A stretch of 64,000 nt of DNA from an uncultured Acidobacteriaceae bacterium (GTDB lineage Bacteria > Acidobacteriota > Terriglobia > Terriglobales > Acidobacteriaceae). Below the pieces are notes generated by a model. It worked only from the letters and a program-made list of their open reading frames with translations. It searched no databases and was not told where the DNA came from. Position numbers and translations under genes: made by a program. Below, piece after piece: positions 7,686 through 17,237 of the stretch; the stretch's first letter is position 1, and each line of letters begins with the position of its first letter. The DNA lies in the NCBI GenBank assembly GCA_937879855.1, contig CALFMO010000007.1, forward strand, positions 317,924-381,923. Direction: 5' to 3'.

Positions 7686-10061
7686 ATGCATTCCTTGCGT
7701 ATTCTCATCGTCGACGACCAGCAGGTTGTCCTACAGGGAGTTCGCTCTCTGCTGTCGTCGCGCCCCGAATGGCTTGTCTGTGGCGAGGCCGAGGACGGGC
7801 TCGAAGCTGTGGAGAAGGCTAAGACGTTGCGACCTGACGTTGTCCTCATGGACATATCGATGCCTCGAATGGACGGCTTGCAGGCGACTCGTATCATCCG
7901 CCGGGAACTCCCCGAAGCCAAAGTCGTTCTTGTCAGCCAGAATGATCCAGAAGTGGTGGCAAGGCAGGCTATCGAAGTCGACGCCAGCGGATATGTTGCC
8001 AAAGATAAGCTCTCGCACGATTTATTGCGCACGGTCGACCGAGTGGTTGTCGAAACCAGCCGAACAGGAATTGAAGAACTGGAAGCGCACCAACCCAAAT
8101 TAGTTTTCACCGACGGAAAGCAAAAGGATGCCGAACTGCAAAGACAGGCTCAATTGCTGGACCTGAGCTTTAATGCGGTCATCTTGCGCGATCAAGAAGA
8201 CCGGATCACCTATTGGAACAGAGGCGCCGAGGAACTCTACGGCTGGACCCGCGACGAGGCCGTGGGAAAAGTCACCCACACGTTATTTCAAACAAAATTC
8301 CTCGAGCCTCTGCCTTCCATCTTTGCTCACTTACGCCGCGATAGACGCTGGCAGGGAGAACTCACTCAAACTCGCAAGAATGGCTCGACGCTCACGGTGC
8401 TTTCACGCTGGGCGCTTACCCACGACCCCGAGACCAATGCCGAAGTGATTATGGAAGCCAACATCGACATTACTCAGGCCAAGGACGCGGACCGCGCCAC
8501 CAACTTGTTGGCCGCCATCGTCGATTCCTCTGACGATGCCATCATCAGCAAGAATCTGAACGGCGTGATCACTAGTTGGAATAAAGCCGCAGAACGAGTG
8601 TTCGGCCACACCGCGGAAGAAGCCATTGGCCGCCACATTACCCTCATCATTCCGCCAGATCGCCGTGACGAAGAAACCACGATTCTCGAGAAGCTTAAAC
8701 GAGGTGAGCGGATCGATCATTTCGAAACTATCCGCATGCGCAAAGATGGAACCTTGCTCGACATTTCCCTTACGATTTCCCCGGTTAAAGATTCCTCTGG
8801 CCGCATCATCGGGGCTTCAAAGGTAGCGCGCGACGTCACCGAAAAAAAGCACGCCGAACGGGCGCTACAGGAAAGCGAGGAACGCTTCCGCGCAATTGTT
8901 GAAACCACGCCGGAATGCGTAATGCTGGTGGCCGCTGACGGAACTTTGCTTCATATGAACCCGCCCGGTCTAGCCATGCTGAGCACCCATTCGCCCGAAA
9001 GGATTATCGGCAAGAGCGTCTATGACGTCGTTGCTCCGCATGATCGAGATCGCTTCCGTGCCTTTAACGAAAGAATTTGCGGTGGAGAAAAAGGCTCGTT
9101 GGAATTCGATCTGGTGGCTCTCAACAGCGTCACCCGTCACGTGGAAACCCATGCAGCGCCACTTCACATGGAGGACGGAACGGTGGTGCAACTCGCTATG
9201 ACCCGCGACATCACCGAGCGCGTGCGGGTGCAAGAACAATTGCGAAAAAGCGAGGAAGGTCTTCGCACCCTCGCCGAACAACTCGAAAAGCAGGTCCGCA
9301 GCCGCACCCAGGAACTGGAACAGCGCAATGCCGAGGTTCTTCAACAGTCGGAACAACTCCGTGCACTCTCCAACCGCCTGCTGCAAACCCAGGATGACGA
9401 GCGCCGGCATATTGCGCGCGACTTGCATGACAGCGCTGGACAAATCATCGCCGCCCTCGCCATGAACCTGGCCAGCATGACCCAACATGTGAGGAAGAAT
9501 CCCATCCTCGGCAAAGTTCTGGACGATAGCCAGACTCTCATTCAGCAACTGAATAAAGAGATCCGCACAACTTCCTATCTCCTGCACCCTCCTCTGCTTG
9601 ATGAAAATGGTTTGCCCGAAGCGATTCGCTGGTATCTGCATGGCCTGATGGAACGCAGCGGCCTGAGTGTTGATCTGGAAATTGCCGATGGCTTCGGCAG
9701 ACTTCCGGACGAGATGGAACTGGCGATATTTCGCGTGGTGCAAGAATGCCTCACCAACATTCATCGCCATTCCGGCAGCAAGATCGCGGTCATTCGCCTG
9801 TCGCGCACCACCAACACGGTTTGCCTTGAAATTCAAGACCAAGGCAAGGGGATACCGCCAGAAAAATTGGATGGAATTCGCGCCCAGCGCTCCGGCGTGG
9901 GCATCACCGGAATGCGGGAACGGGTTCGCCATTTCCACGGGACAATGCAGATCCACTCCAACGGCAAAGGCACGAAAATCTCAGTCACTCTTCCCCTTCC
10001 GGAGATGGACGAAGCGCGTCCCAAAGATGCACTCCAGCAGACCGCCCACCCCGCCGCATAA
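7686..10061 (+). CDS. Hybrid protein: receiver, three PAS domains, HisKA_3 histidine kinase
   Basis: 791 residues. The NarL-like receiver (1-125) has RILIVDDQ, phospho-Asp in VVLMDISMPRMDG and Lys in YVAKDKL. Three PAS modules follow (about 155-270, 275-395, 400-520), then a coiled coil (to 575), HisKA_3 (DERRHIARDLHDSAGQ) and HATPase_c (VVQECLTNIHRHSG, DQGKGIP, GVGITGMRERV). The fold order resembles the preceding gene, and the kinase halves share the LLHPPLLDE signature, so the two are probably related or partner kinases. The receiver lacks a DNA-binding domain, so output is by phosphotransfer. It is predicted to be cytoplasmic, with no membrane segment. Confidence 0.9.
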   Translation: MHSLRILIVDDQQVVLQGVRSLLSSRPEWLVCGEAEDGLEAVEKAKTLRPDVVLMDISMPRMDGLQATRIIRRELPEAKVVLVSQNDPEVVARQAIEVDASGYVAKDKLSHDLLRTVDRVVVETSRTGIEELEAHQPKLVFTDGKQKDAELQRQAQLLDLSFNAVILRDQEDRITYWNRGAEELYGWTRDEAVGKVTHTLFQTKFLEPLPSIFAHLRRDRRWQGELTQTRKNGSTLTVLSRWALTHDPETNAEVIMEANIDITQAKDADRATNLLAAIVDSSDDAIISKNLNGVITSWNKAAERVFGHTAEEAIGRHITLIIPPDRRDEETTILEKLKRGERIDHFETIRMRKDGTLLDISLTISPVKDSSGRIIGASKVARDVTEKKHAERALQESEERFRAIVETTPECVMLVAADGTLLHMNPPGLAMLSTHSPERIIGKSVYDVVAPHDRDRFRAFNERICGGEKGSLEFDLVALNSVTRHVETHAAPLHMEDGTVVQLAMTRDITERVRVQEQLRKSEEGLRTLAEQLEKQVRSRTQELEQRNAEVLQQSEQLRALSNRLLQTQDDERRHIARDLHDSAGQIIAALAMNLASMTQHVRKNPILGKVLDDSQTLIQQLNKEIRTTSYLLHPPLLDENGLPEAIRWYLHGLMERSGLSVDLEIADGFGRLPDEMELAIFRVVQECLTNIHRHSGSKIAVIRLSRTTNTVCLEIQDQGKGIPPEKLDGIRAQRSGVGITGMRERVRHFHGTMQIHSNGKGTKISVTLPLPEMDEARPKDALQQTAHPAA

Positions 10062-10100
10062 GCAGATCTGATCCCAGTCAGCGAAAAGCAGAAAACTTTA

Positions 10101-10138
10101 GGGTGCCCCACCCTTGTCGCGCTTTTCGCGACAGGGGG
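10101..10138. repeat. Family C palindromic repeat (GGGTGCCCCA hairpin)
   Basis: GGGTGCCCCA is followed by a hairpin CCCTTGTCGCG / CGCGACAGGGG (10111-10121 with 10127-10137) and a G-run. The same outer bases recur at 23226 and 24555 with different inner stems, and in related form at 61463 and 63280. Confidence 0.7.
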
Positions 10139-10230
10139 GGATTTTGACCTTCAGGTTGCTAATACTTGATAGGCGGCGGCCCGTTCTTTGCGTTAAGGTG
10201 GCGATTTTGACGCCGCCCCGGCGCCCGACT

Positions 10231-10878
10231 TTACTTCCCTCCCAACTTGATATCTCCAATCCCCACATGCGCCCGCAATTCGTACTTCCCTTCGCCGCGG
10301 TACTTCAATGACTTCCCCAGCCAGCCGCTGGTCTCGCCATAGCCGTCCCCATTCACATCGCCGATTCCTGCACTGGCGTTGACAAGGCGATATCCTTCAC
10401 GCGCCTTGTCCACGCGGATGTCGCCGATGCCCAGAGTCAAATCCTTGTCGCCCTCAACATCCTCCACAGTCATGTCGCCAATTTTGTCATGCACATAGAG
10501 ATTTGTCTTCTCGGGCACCTCGAGTTCTACGTCAAACTGTGTGTTAGCGCTAGAAGGCGCATGAAATTCAATCGTGGCATCGTTGCCGTGCACGTCGAAG
10601 TCTACGCGCGCCTCTTTGAGACTGCTCTCGCGGCGCGACTTGATGGTATAGCGCAGGCTGATCTTATTAGAATCTCCGCGCCGGATGTGCATGTCGCCCA
10701 CACTCAGGCGCACGTGCACGAAGCCTGCCGCAGAAAAATCGCGCGCGTCGCTATGTGTCTCCTGGTGCTCCCAATCGTTCGCAGCGCATTGTGGAGCCGC
10801 GAATAACGGAATCAGGAACACGCAGGCCAGAATTGTTTTGTGCAGCGGATTTAACTGGGCAAGAAATCTTCGGGGCAT
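10231..10878 (-). CDS. Exported DUF4097-like beta-helical protein
   Basis: 215 residues from an ATG preceded by GAGGTG. A hydrophobic N-terminal stretch (about residues 15-32, ILACVFLIPLFAAP) is a signal peptide or anchor. The remainder is beta-rich with recurring GIGDI/GIGDV/KIGDM units, as in DUF4097 or auto-transporter adhesin head GIN ('toastrack') domains that form beta-helices. Function in this family is unknown. The gene sits alone between a hybrid kinase and marC, on the minus strand. Confidence 0.7.
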   Translation of the reverse strand: MPRRFLAQLNPLHKTILACVFLIPLFAAPQCAANDWEHQETHSDARDFSAAGFVHVRLSVGDMHIRRGDSNKISLRYTIKSRRESSLKEARVDFDVHGNDATIEFHAPSSANTQFDVELEVPEKTNLYVHDKIGDMTVEDVEGDKDLTLGIGDIRVDKAREGYRLVNASAGIGDVNGDGYGETSGWLGKSLKYRGEGKYELRAHVGIGDIKLGGK

Positions 10879-10957
10879 GACGCACCTCAGGCGCAAGAGC
10901 GCCTGATGACGTTACGCGAATCACAATACAGAAGTTCCCGGAAAATGAGGGACGTCA

Positions 10958-11602
10958 TCACCCGAAATCGGCAACACCGTCCCAGACCAACTGGACGGCA
11001 ATCGCCAAAATCAGAAAACCGAAGATTTTGTTGATGGCGCCCACCGCACTGGGCCCCAAACGTCGCACTAGTGGGCCACCCATGCAGAAGAATAGGGCGA
11101 CACTCAACGCTATTCCCGCAACCCCGATGACCATGCCGAGATAGCCCGCCGCGTTGTCCACGTGAGCCGCCAGCGCCATCACAACTCCGATCGCGCCCGG
11201 TCCCGACATCAGCGGCATGGCCAGTGGCGTAAGCGAGATATCCTCTTTGCTTTCCGCTTCGTGACTCTCTGCTGGGGTAATGCGTGCCGTCGAGGTCACC
11301 ATGCCCCACGCCGTATTGGCCACGATCAAACCTCCGGCAATTTTCAGCACCGGCAGCGAGATGCCGAAGAAGTGCAGCACGAAGCGGCCAAAGAAAAGAA
11401 ATGCCACCAGAATGACGAACACCCACAATCCGGTCTTGAACGCAGTGCGATATCGCTCCCGCGGGCTCCAGTTCGAAGTCATGGTGAAAAAGATAGGAAT
11501 GCCGCCGAAGGGATCGACAATCGGAAACAACGCCAGGAACGTCGCCGCCGCCGAAGCCGGCAGCGTGCGCAGAAAGTGCCCGAAAGCGTGAGCGGAAGTC
11601 AT
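10958..11602 (-). CDS. MarC/NAAT-family integral membrane protein
   Basis: 214 residues with about six hydrophobic segments. The N-terminal half has FLALFPIVDPFGGIPIFF and the C-terminal half has LAMPLMSGPGAIGVV, the two family-typical segments of MarC (UPF0056) proteins. The last part, INKIFGFLILAIAVQ, is also characteristic. Some homologues transport neutral amino acids; most have no assigned substrate. Length agrees with the family (about 200-220). It lies 43 bases downstream of an antitoxin gene, and may be read through from it. Confidence 0.9.
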   Translation of the reverse strand: MTSAHAFGHFLRTLPASAAATFLALFPIVDPFGGIPIFFTMTSNWSPRERYRTAFKTGLWVFVILVAFLFFGRFVLHFFGISLPVLKIAGGLIVANTAWGMVTSTARITPAESHEAESKEDISLTPLAMPLMSGPGAIGVVMALAAHVDNAAGYLGMVIGVAGIALSVALFFCMGGPLVRRLGPSAVGAINKIFGFLILAIAVQLVWDGVADFG

Positions 11603-11645
11603 GGGTTAACCAAGTTTAAACGGATTGATGAGTTCCCTGGTCGCC

Positions 11646-11918
11646 TCAATCGCCGAGAGGCCGCCGTTTCCACTTTCTACGTGGGGCAACAATGTTGTCA
11701 AAGCGCGGGCCCGAGAGCAACAGTTCTTTGATGCTCGGACGGCATCCAATTTGCATCCGCCGCCAACTTTCAATCGATACCAGCATAGCTACTTCCACGC
11801 CGTGGCGCGCCACGATCTGCGGACCTTCTTTGAGCGCTGCATTCAGAAACTCGGCAAAGCGGGATTTAGCTTCTTGCAATTGCCAAGAGCGCACGCGTTC
11901 ACCTCGCTCGATAGTCAT
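11646..11918 (-). CDS. Phd/YefM-family antitoxin without an adjacent toxin
   Basis: A 90-residue protein. The SWQLQEAKSRFAEFLNAAL segment followed by GPQIVARHGVEVAMLVSIE matches the Phd/YefM DNA-binding fold, where the first helix pair and beta strands dimerise and bind the operator. The C-terminus (RRKWKRRP) is basic and would normally wrap a VapC or Doc toxin. The stop is followed after 43 bases by marC and no PIN, Doc or RelE frame is seen in any reading frame there, so the toxin appears lost. It begins eight bases downstream of the M28 peptidase stop. Confidence 0.78.
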   Translation of the reverse strand: MTIERGERVRSWQLQEAKSRFAEFLNAALKEGPQIVARHGVEVAMLVSIESWRRMQIGCRPSIKELLLSGPRFDNIVAPRRKWKRRPLGD

Positions 11919-11926
11919 GCAGTATT

Positions 11927-14095
11927 CTACCGATACCCTTCTAACGCTTTCGCAGCGCGATCCAACGCCGCCGTGAGCGCCGCCAACTGCTGCCGCGTAC
12001 GCTCGCTGTCGCCATTGTCGAGCGCCTCGTTCACTCCCGGAATTACCACTGCCGCGTAGCCCGTGTATTCTCCGGGTGCGTAAATCACGTGGCGATACCA
12101 CGGACGGTGCGGCAATCCGTGCGGATCCAGCATCGCCCGTTCGGCATCGCGCAGAGCCTGGTTCAAACGCATAGCATCCTGGGGCGGGGTCTTCTGCCGT
12201 GCCAGGATCTTCGTGCCCGCCGTCTCAAAACGACGGGCGGCCGCGTCCACCGCACGGAAATCGAGCGCATGCTCTCCAAATTTATTCTCCGCACGCTTGT
12301 GTGCTGCATCCAGATACGCGGCGATCTCCTTTCCGTATTCCTCGTAGTCGTAGGGCAGAACGTCGGCATCCGCCATGCGCACCGCTTCCAATCCAAACAC
12401 ACGCGCCATCTGCTGTTCGTAAGCAAAATCCGGATCGCCAAATTTCTTGAACCAGGCGAAATTGTCGAACACAGAATGGTACACACCATAAGGGCCGGTC
12501 GAAGTCACGTCACTCGCCGGGATGCCCAGATGCTGCAGGAACGCCGTGTAATCCGAACCGCTGCCCAGGTCTCCCACCGGAACGTCGCCCTTCACCTGGG
12601 CCGCCGGAAGTCGACGGCTGTCTCCAATCGCGTCGGTGGGAGACTGCGTCGAGGGCGCGTCCGGCTGAGATGCCTTCTGCCAGGCTTCGTAAACTGTGCC
12701 GCCTTTGGGGCTCGGCACCGCTTTGGTTACGTCGCGCAAAAACTGTTTAAGACTGGGAACCGCCGACGCACCAAATTTGGTTCCGGAAACCGCGACGTCC
12801 ATGTTGAAATATGCGGCGGCCGTCGCCAGTTCTGCCTCATGTTGCTCCACCCACTCGGTCGAGCCCATCAGGCCCTCTTCTTCGCCATCCCAGCTGCCGA
12901 AAATCAGGGTGCGCTTCGGCTTCCAACCTGACTTCAACAACTCGCCTACGCCGTGCACCGCCTCCAACATGGCCGCGGTGCCGCTGTTCGGATCCACGGC
13001 TCCATACACCCACGCGTCGCGATGGTTACCCGCGACAACCCACTCGTCGGGCAATTCGCTGCCGCGAACGCGGCCAATCACATCCCATAACGTGCGGAAC
13101 TGGTAGTCCTGCCGCAGGTGCATCTTCACCTTCGCCGGACCGGGACCTACGTGATAAGTGAACGGGAGCGCGCCCTGCCACTCGCGCGGCGAGTCCGGTC
13201 CACCCAGATGTTGCAACACCGGCCACATATCGTGATACGACAACGGCGTCACCGGAATCTTCGGGATCTGCGCGGATTGCTCCGGAGAAATCCGCTGCGA
13301 TTCCGGCAATGACGGCACCGACGCGATGCCCGGGGTGGTCGGATCTCCTGGAAACTCAAACATGTATCCGACCGAGCCGCGCTGCACCCCCGTGTCAGGC
13401 CGCCAGGGCCCCTCCGGATATTTATCGCCGCGCCGCCAGCCGTCATCGGCCGGATCGGAGTAGATGATCACCCCTGCCGCGCCGCGTTCCTGCGCGACGA
13501 ACACTTTCACGCCGCGAAAGTTCTGCCCATAGCGCACCACCACGATCTTGCCGCGAACGTCCACCTTCAGCTTATCGAGCTTGTCGAAGTCCTCAGGGGT
13601 TCCGTAGTTGGAGTAGACCACGTCGGCCTCAACATCGCCCGAGGGTGACATGCCGTTGAACGGCATAACTACGCGGGGATCGTCCTGATTAGCATCGTCG
13701 TCTACGTGTTCGCGCGTGGGACCGTGCATCTCCACGCCGGCAGGCGCGACCATGTCGACGCTGATCTCTGCCGGATAATTCATCCAAGCTTTGTATTCGA
13801 CAATTTCAGTGTCGAGCCCGGCGTCGCGGAATTTCTGCGCGACATAATCGGCGGTCGCCTTGTCCTCGACAGTGCCCGCCATGTGCGGAACCTTAGTGAG
13901 GATGCGCAGATGCTCTTCGGCGAGCCTGGAATCGGGCACCGCCAGAAAGCGAGACTCCGTCGCCTTTTCCGCTGCCGCATCGCGAAAACCAAAGATAGTT
14001 GGGCTTGGGCTGGAAGATGCGGAAGGGCCGCTTGCTACCGGAGATGGTGCGGAAACGAATAGTGCGAGACACAAAATAGCGGTGAGAACTTTCAT
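11927..14095 (-). CDS. Exported M28B metallopeptidase (glutamate carboxypeptidase II-like)
   Basis: 722 residues with an N-terminal signal peptide (ILCLALFVSAPSPVA). An inserted PA-like domain spans about 150-300 (KIVVVRYGQNFRGVKV). The catalytic domain has zinc-ligand and catalytic motifs GNHRDAWVYGAVDPNSG (about 355), GSWDGEEEGLMGS with the catalytic Glu pair (about 400), YFNMDVAVSG, GSGSDYTAFLQHLGIP and YHSVFDNF with the last His ligand (about 541). A C-terminal helical dimerisation domain, as in GCPII and the transferrin receptor, completes it. Homologues cleave C-terminal acidic or dipeptide residues. It probably acts in the periplasm on environmental peptides. Full length for the family. 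Confidence 0.93.
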   Translation of the reverse strand: MKVLTAILCLALFVSAPSPVASGPSASSSPSPTIFGFRDAAAEKATESRFLAVPDSRLAEEHLRILTKVPHMAGTVEDKATADYVAQKFRDAGLDTEIVEYKAWMNYPAEISVDMVAPAGVEMHGPTREHVDDDANQDDPRVVMPFNGMSPSGDVEADVVYSNYGTPEDFDKLDKLKVDVRGKIVVVRYGQNFRGVKVFVAQERGAAGVIIYSDPADDGWRRGDKYPEGPWRPDTGVQRGSVGYMFEFPGDPTTPGIASVPSLPESQRISPEQSAQIPKIPVTPLSYHDMWPVLQHLGGPDSPREWQGALPFTYHVGPGPAKVKMHLRQDYQFRTLWDVIGRVRGSELPDEWVVAGNHRDAWVYGAVDPNSGTAAMLEAVHGVGELLKSGWKPKRTLIFGSWDGEEEGLMGSTEWVEQHEAELATAAAYFNMDVAVSGTKFGASAVPSLKQFLRDVTKAVPSPKGGTVYEAWQKASQPDAPSTQSPTDAIGDSRRLPAAQVKGDVPVGDLGSGSDYTAFLQHLGIPASDVTSTGPYGVYHSVFDNFAWFKKFGDPDFAYEQQMARVFGLEAVRMADADVLPYDYEEYGKEIAAYLDAAHKRAENKFGEHALDFRAVDAAARRFETAGTKILARQKTPPQDAMRLNQALRDAERAMLDPHGLPHRPWYRHVIYAPGEYTGYAAVVIPGVNEALDNGDSERTRQQLAALTAALDRAAKALEGYR

Positions 14096-14283
14096 CAGGC
14101 TCCTGCGGTCAAAGGTAGTAAAGTAACACAGGTGCAGTTGCGCCTGACACTCATATGAAGCTTGCTTTTAAGCCCCTGAAAATTACACCGGCGAAAAAAG
14201 GCAGTGGTTACCGTGGTGTCAGCGAGAAGCACGACCTTTATCTGACGGGCCTCTTGCCAAAAAAGCGCAAGCCCAGGCGCCAA

Positions 14284-15537
14284 CTACCGCACCTGCCCGG
14301 TCCCGATAATCTCGTACTTCGATGACGTCAGTTCTGCCAGCGCGAACGGCCCGCGGCAGTGAAGCTTCTGCGTGCTGATGCCCATCTCGGCTCCGAAACC
14401 GAATTCACCGCCATCGGTAAAGCGCGTCGAGGCGTTCCAGTAGACCGCCGCCGAATCCACGCCGCGCAGAAACTTCCGCGCGTTGGCCTCGTCGCGGGTG
14501 ACGATGGAGTCGCTGTGTTTCGTCGAATAACGATTGATGTGAGCGATCGCGTCATCGACATTGCCGACGACAGCCACTGCCATGCACAACCGCAGATACT
14601 CCTCGTACCACTCTTTCTCCGATGCAGGATCGACGTTCAGCCCGGCAGCCAGGGCTCGCGCTTCGTCGTCGCCGCGTATTTCCACGCCGGCTTCGATTAG
14701 CTTCTTCACGATGCGCGGCACATATTCGGCTGCGACACGTTCGTGCACCAGCAATTTTTCAGCCGCGTTGCACACCGATGGACGCTGCGTCTTGGCGTTG
14801 ATGACAATCCGGTCGGCCATGTCGAAATCGGCCGATTCGTCCACGAAGATATGGCAATTCCCCGCGCCAGTCTCGATCACCGGCACAGAAGAATTCTCCG
14901 TCACGAACGTGATCAGCCCCGCACCGCCACGCGGAATGATGACATCCACCAACCCGCGCGCTTTGATCAGTTCCTGCACCGTTTGCCGCGTGCTCGAGTC
15001 GAGCAACTCGATTGCGCCCTCGGGCAGGCCGGAAACTGCCGTCATAATCTCAACCAGTCGCTGGCTGCTGCGCGCCGCTTCCTTCCCGCCGCGGAGAACG
15101 ATGGCATTGCCGCTCTTGAGCGCCAGGACCGCGGTATCGACGGTCACGTTCGGACGCGACTCGTAGACAATTCCAATCACGCCCAGCGGCACGCGCACCT
15201 TGCGAATGCGCAGGCCATTCGCCTTGGTCCATTCCGCGAGAGTCTCGCCAATGGGATCAGGCAACTGCGCGACCTCGCGCACTCCGCGGGCCATTTCTGT
15301 GATTCGCGCCGGGGTTAATAGCAAACGATCCCGCATTGCGCCGTCCAGACCGGATCGCTCCACGTCCTCGCGGTTCGCTTCCAGAATACTTTTCTCGTTT
15401 GTCTCGATCGCAGCGGCGATCGTCAGGAGTAGCGTGTTTTTTTCCTCGGTGGAAAGCAGCGCCAGTCGGCCCGCAGCCGCGCGGGCTCGCAGCAATTTTT
15501 CCTGCGTCGAAGCGGCCGTGCTGGCTGTAACTGACAT
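14284..15537 (-). CDS. proA: Gamma-glutamyl phosphate reductase
   Basis: 417 residues, the usual ProA length, starting at MSVTAST. It reduces gamma-glutamyl phosphate with NADPH to glutamate-5-semialdehyde in proline synthesis. Recognisable segments are VPLGVIGIVYESRPNVT, LRGGKEA, IPRGGAGLI, the nucleophile Cys in TQRPSVCNAAEK (about 254) and GGEFGFGAEMGISTQKLH near the end. The gene starts four bases downstream of the proB stop and forms a proB-proA operon. Confidence 0.96.
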   Translation of the reverse strand: MSVTASTAASTQEKLLRARAAAGRLALLSTEEKNTLLLTIAAAIETNEKSILEANREDVERSGLDGAMRDRLLLTPARITEMARGVREVAQLPDPIGETLAEWTKANGLRIRKVRVPLGVIGIVYESRPNVTVDTAVLALKSGNAIVLRGGKEAARSSQRLVEIMTAVSGLPEGAIELLDSSTRQTVQELIKARGLVDVIIPRGGAGLITFVTENSSVPVIETGAGNCHIFVDESADFDMADRIVINAKTQRPSVCNAAEKLLVHERVAAEYVPRIVKKLIEAGVEIRGDDEARALAAGLNVDPASEKEWYEEYLRLCMAVAVVGNVDDAIAHINRYSTKHSDSIVTRDEANARKFLRGVDSAAVYWNASTRFTDGGEFGFGAEMGISTQKLHCRGPFALAELTSSKYEIIGTGQVR

Positions 15538-15541
15538 CCGC

Positions 15542-16306
15542 TTATCTGTCCTTCTTTTGTTTGTTCTGCGGAGGAAAATACGTCCCGATCTTGCGTTCCA
15601 TGCCCGCCGTGATCGCCTTGGGATGACGTCCATTCACGATAGCTACGTGAACTCCACCTTCGCTCGCCAACTTAGCGGCCCGCAATTTTGAGATCATACC
15701 GCCGCGTCCCAGGGAACTCTTTCCATTGCACTGTGCTTCGATGGCGGGAGTAAGTTTGCGAATCACCCGCTGCAGATACGGCTTCTTGCGGCCGGTGGGA
15801 ACCAGGAATCCGTCGACGTTGGTCAGCAGCAGCAACCAGTCCGCTTTGACGGCCCGCGCCAGTAGCGAACTCAATTCGTCATTGTCACCGAAGGCGCCCT
15901 CCAACTCGCGCACCGAAACGCTGTCGTTCTCGTTCACGATGGGCACCACTCCCAGGGTGAGCAACTCGGCCACCGCGTTCTGCAGATTGCGATAGCGCAC
16001 CGGCGAAGTGAAATCGTCGCTCGATAGCAACAATTGCGCGACCACCTTTTTGCCGAAAAAAAGGCGCTCGTAGGTATGCATCAGCTTGCTCTGGCCCACC
16101 GCGGCGCAGGCCTGCATAAGCGGAACATTGCCGGGACGCTGCTGTAGCGACAGGCCCGACATGCCCGCGGCGATCGCGCCCGATGTCACGATCAAATACT
16201 CGTTCTTCGAGAGATCGAACTGATCGATCATGCTGCGCAGCAGGTTGATGTCAATCTTCCCGCCCGGAGCGATGAGACTAGTGCCGACTTTGATCACGAC
16301 TCGCAT
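15542..16306 (-). CDS. proB: Glutamate 5-kinase (short form, no PUA domain)
   Basis: 254 residues of the amino acid kinase fold. MRVVIKVGTSLI, VTSGAIAAGM, VPIVNENDSVS, FGDNDELSSLLA and LLLLTNVDGF are the typical substrate and ATP segments, and GRGGMISKLRAAKLAS closes the site. The enzyme phosphorylates glutamate, the committed and usually proline-inhibited step. The C-terminal PUA domain found in about 370-residue homologues is absent, as in other short ProBs. It is divergent from a methyltransferase gene and co-transcribed with proA. Confidence 0.95.
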   Translation of the reverse strand: MRVVIKVGTSLIAPGGKIDINLLRSMIDQFDLSKNEYLIVTSGAIAAGMSGLSLQQRPGNVPLMQACAAVGQSKLMHTYERLFFGKKVVAQLLLSSDDFTSPVRYRNLQNAVAELLTLGVVPIVNENDSVSVRELEGAFGDNDELSSLLARAVKADWLLLLTNVDGFLVPTGRKKPYLQRVIRKLTPAIEAQCNGKSSLGRGGMISKLRAAKLASEGGVHVAIVNGRHPKAITAGMERKIGTYFPPQNKQKKDR

Positions 16307-16461
16307 ACTGGAAAGTGCGCCTGCTGCACATTCACCTTCTTCGCTGCCCGCGACGCTGCGACTGGGAGAACCCGGACCTTGGCGGGAAGGGACAACATCT
16401 CTATCCTGCCGTTAGAATGACATTCTGGCAAGGCGATAAATCTCGCTGGCTTTCAATCTCT

Positions 16462-17226
16462 ATGCGTGTTTCCAACGCCACCAGTCGTTTTTCTGATCGC
16501 GTAGAAAATTATGTTCGCTACCGGCCGGGCTATCCGCCAGAAGCGTTGCAGGTTTTGAAAGATGACTGCGGCCTGGCGCCCCACCACATAATCGCCGACA
16601 TCGCCTCGGGTACCGGCATCTGGACTCGCATGCTGCTGGAGAATGGTAATAAAGTCTTCGGAATCGAGCCCAATGCAGAGATGCGCCAAGCGGGCGAACG
16701 GCTGCTGGCAGGATTTCCACCGTTCACCAGTGTTGCGGGAACGGCGGAAGTGACCACGCTGCCGGACCACAGCGTCGACTTCGTCACCGCGGCGCAAGCG
16801 GCGCACTGGTTCGATCGTGAGCGCACGCGAGGCGAGTTTCGGCGAATTCTCAAGCCCGGAGGATGGCTGGTGCTTCTATGGAACGAGCGCCTCACCGATG
16901 CGAATCCATTTTTGCGTGAATACGAAGAGCTGCTGCTGACCTACGCCACCGACTACGAAGATGTGCGGCATGAGCGCACCACCGACGCGGTGAATGAGTT
17001 TTTTGATCCAGCTCCGTTTCAAGAGCGCCAGTTCCCGATGCGGCAGGAGTTTGACTACGAAGGCCTCGTAGGCCGGCTGCTGTCTTCTTCATATGCGCCG
17101 GGACCCGGGCATCCGAATCACGCGCTGATGCTGGGCGAGTTGCGGCGAATCTTTGACTCACACAACTCTGCCGGACGCGTCGCCTTCGACTACAAAACGC
17201 GCGTTTACTTTGGCCAGCTGAAATAA
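16462..17226 (+). CDS. Class I SAM-dependent methyltransferase (Methyltransf_11)
   Basis: 254 residues. Motif I is IIADIASGTGIWTRMLL (about 42-58), the acidic residue binding the ribose is in VFGIEPNAEM, and post-motifs VDFVTAAQAAHWFD and RILKPGGWLVLLWNE are typical. The N-terminus RFSDRVENYVRYRPGYP resembles trans-aconitate methyltransferase-like proteins, but the substrate cannot be told from sequence. I chose the ATG at 16462 because the fold starts immediately after it; in-frame starts at 16315 and 16417 are possible. The stop lies 11 bases before the decarboxylase gene, suggesting co-transcription. Confidence 0.85.
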   Translation: MRVSNATSRFSDRVENYVRYRPGYPPEALQVLKDDCGLAPHHIIADIASGTGIWTRMLLENGNKVFGIEPNAEMRQAGERLLAGFPPFTSVAGTAEVTTLPDHSVDFVTAAQAAHWFDRERTRGEFRRILKPGGWLVLLWNERLTDANPFLREYEELLLTYATDYEDVRHERTTDAVNEFFDPAPFQERQFPMRQEFDYEGLVGRLLSSSYAPGPGHPNHALMLGELRRIFDSHNSAGRVAFDYKTRVYFGQLK

Positions 17227-17237
17227 AGTGGAGAGCA

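Noticed and set aside
8970..9956. 328-codon frame opposite the hybrid kinase
   Set aside because: Antisense shadow of a clear HisKA_3/HATPase gene.
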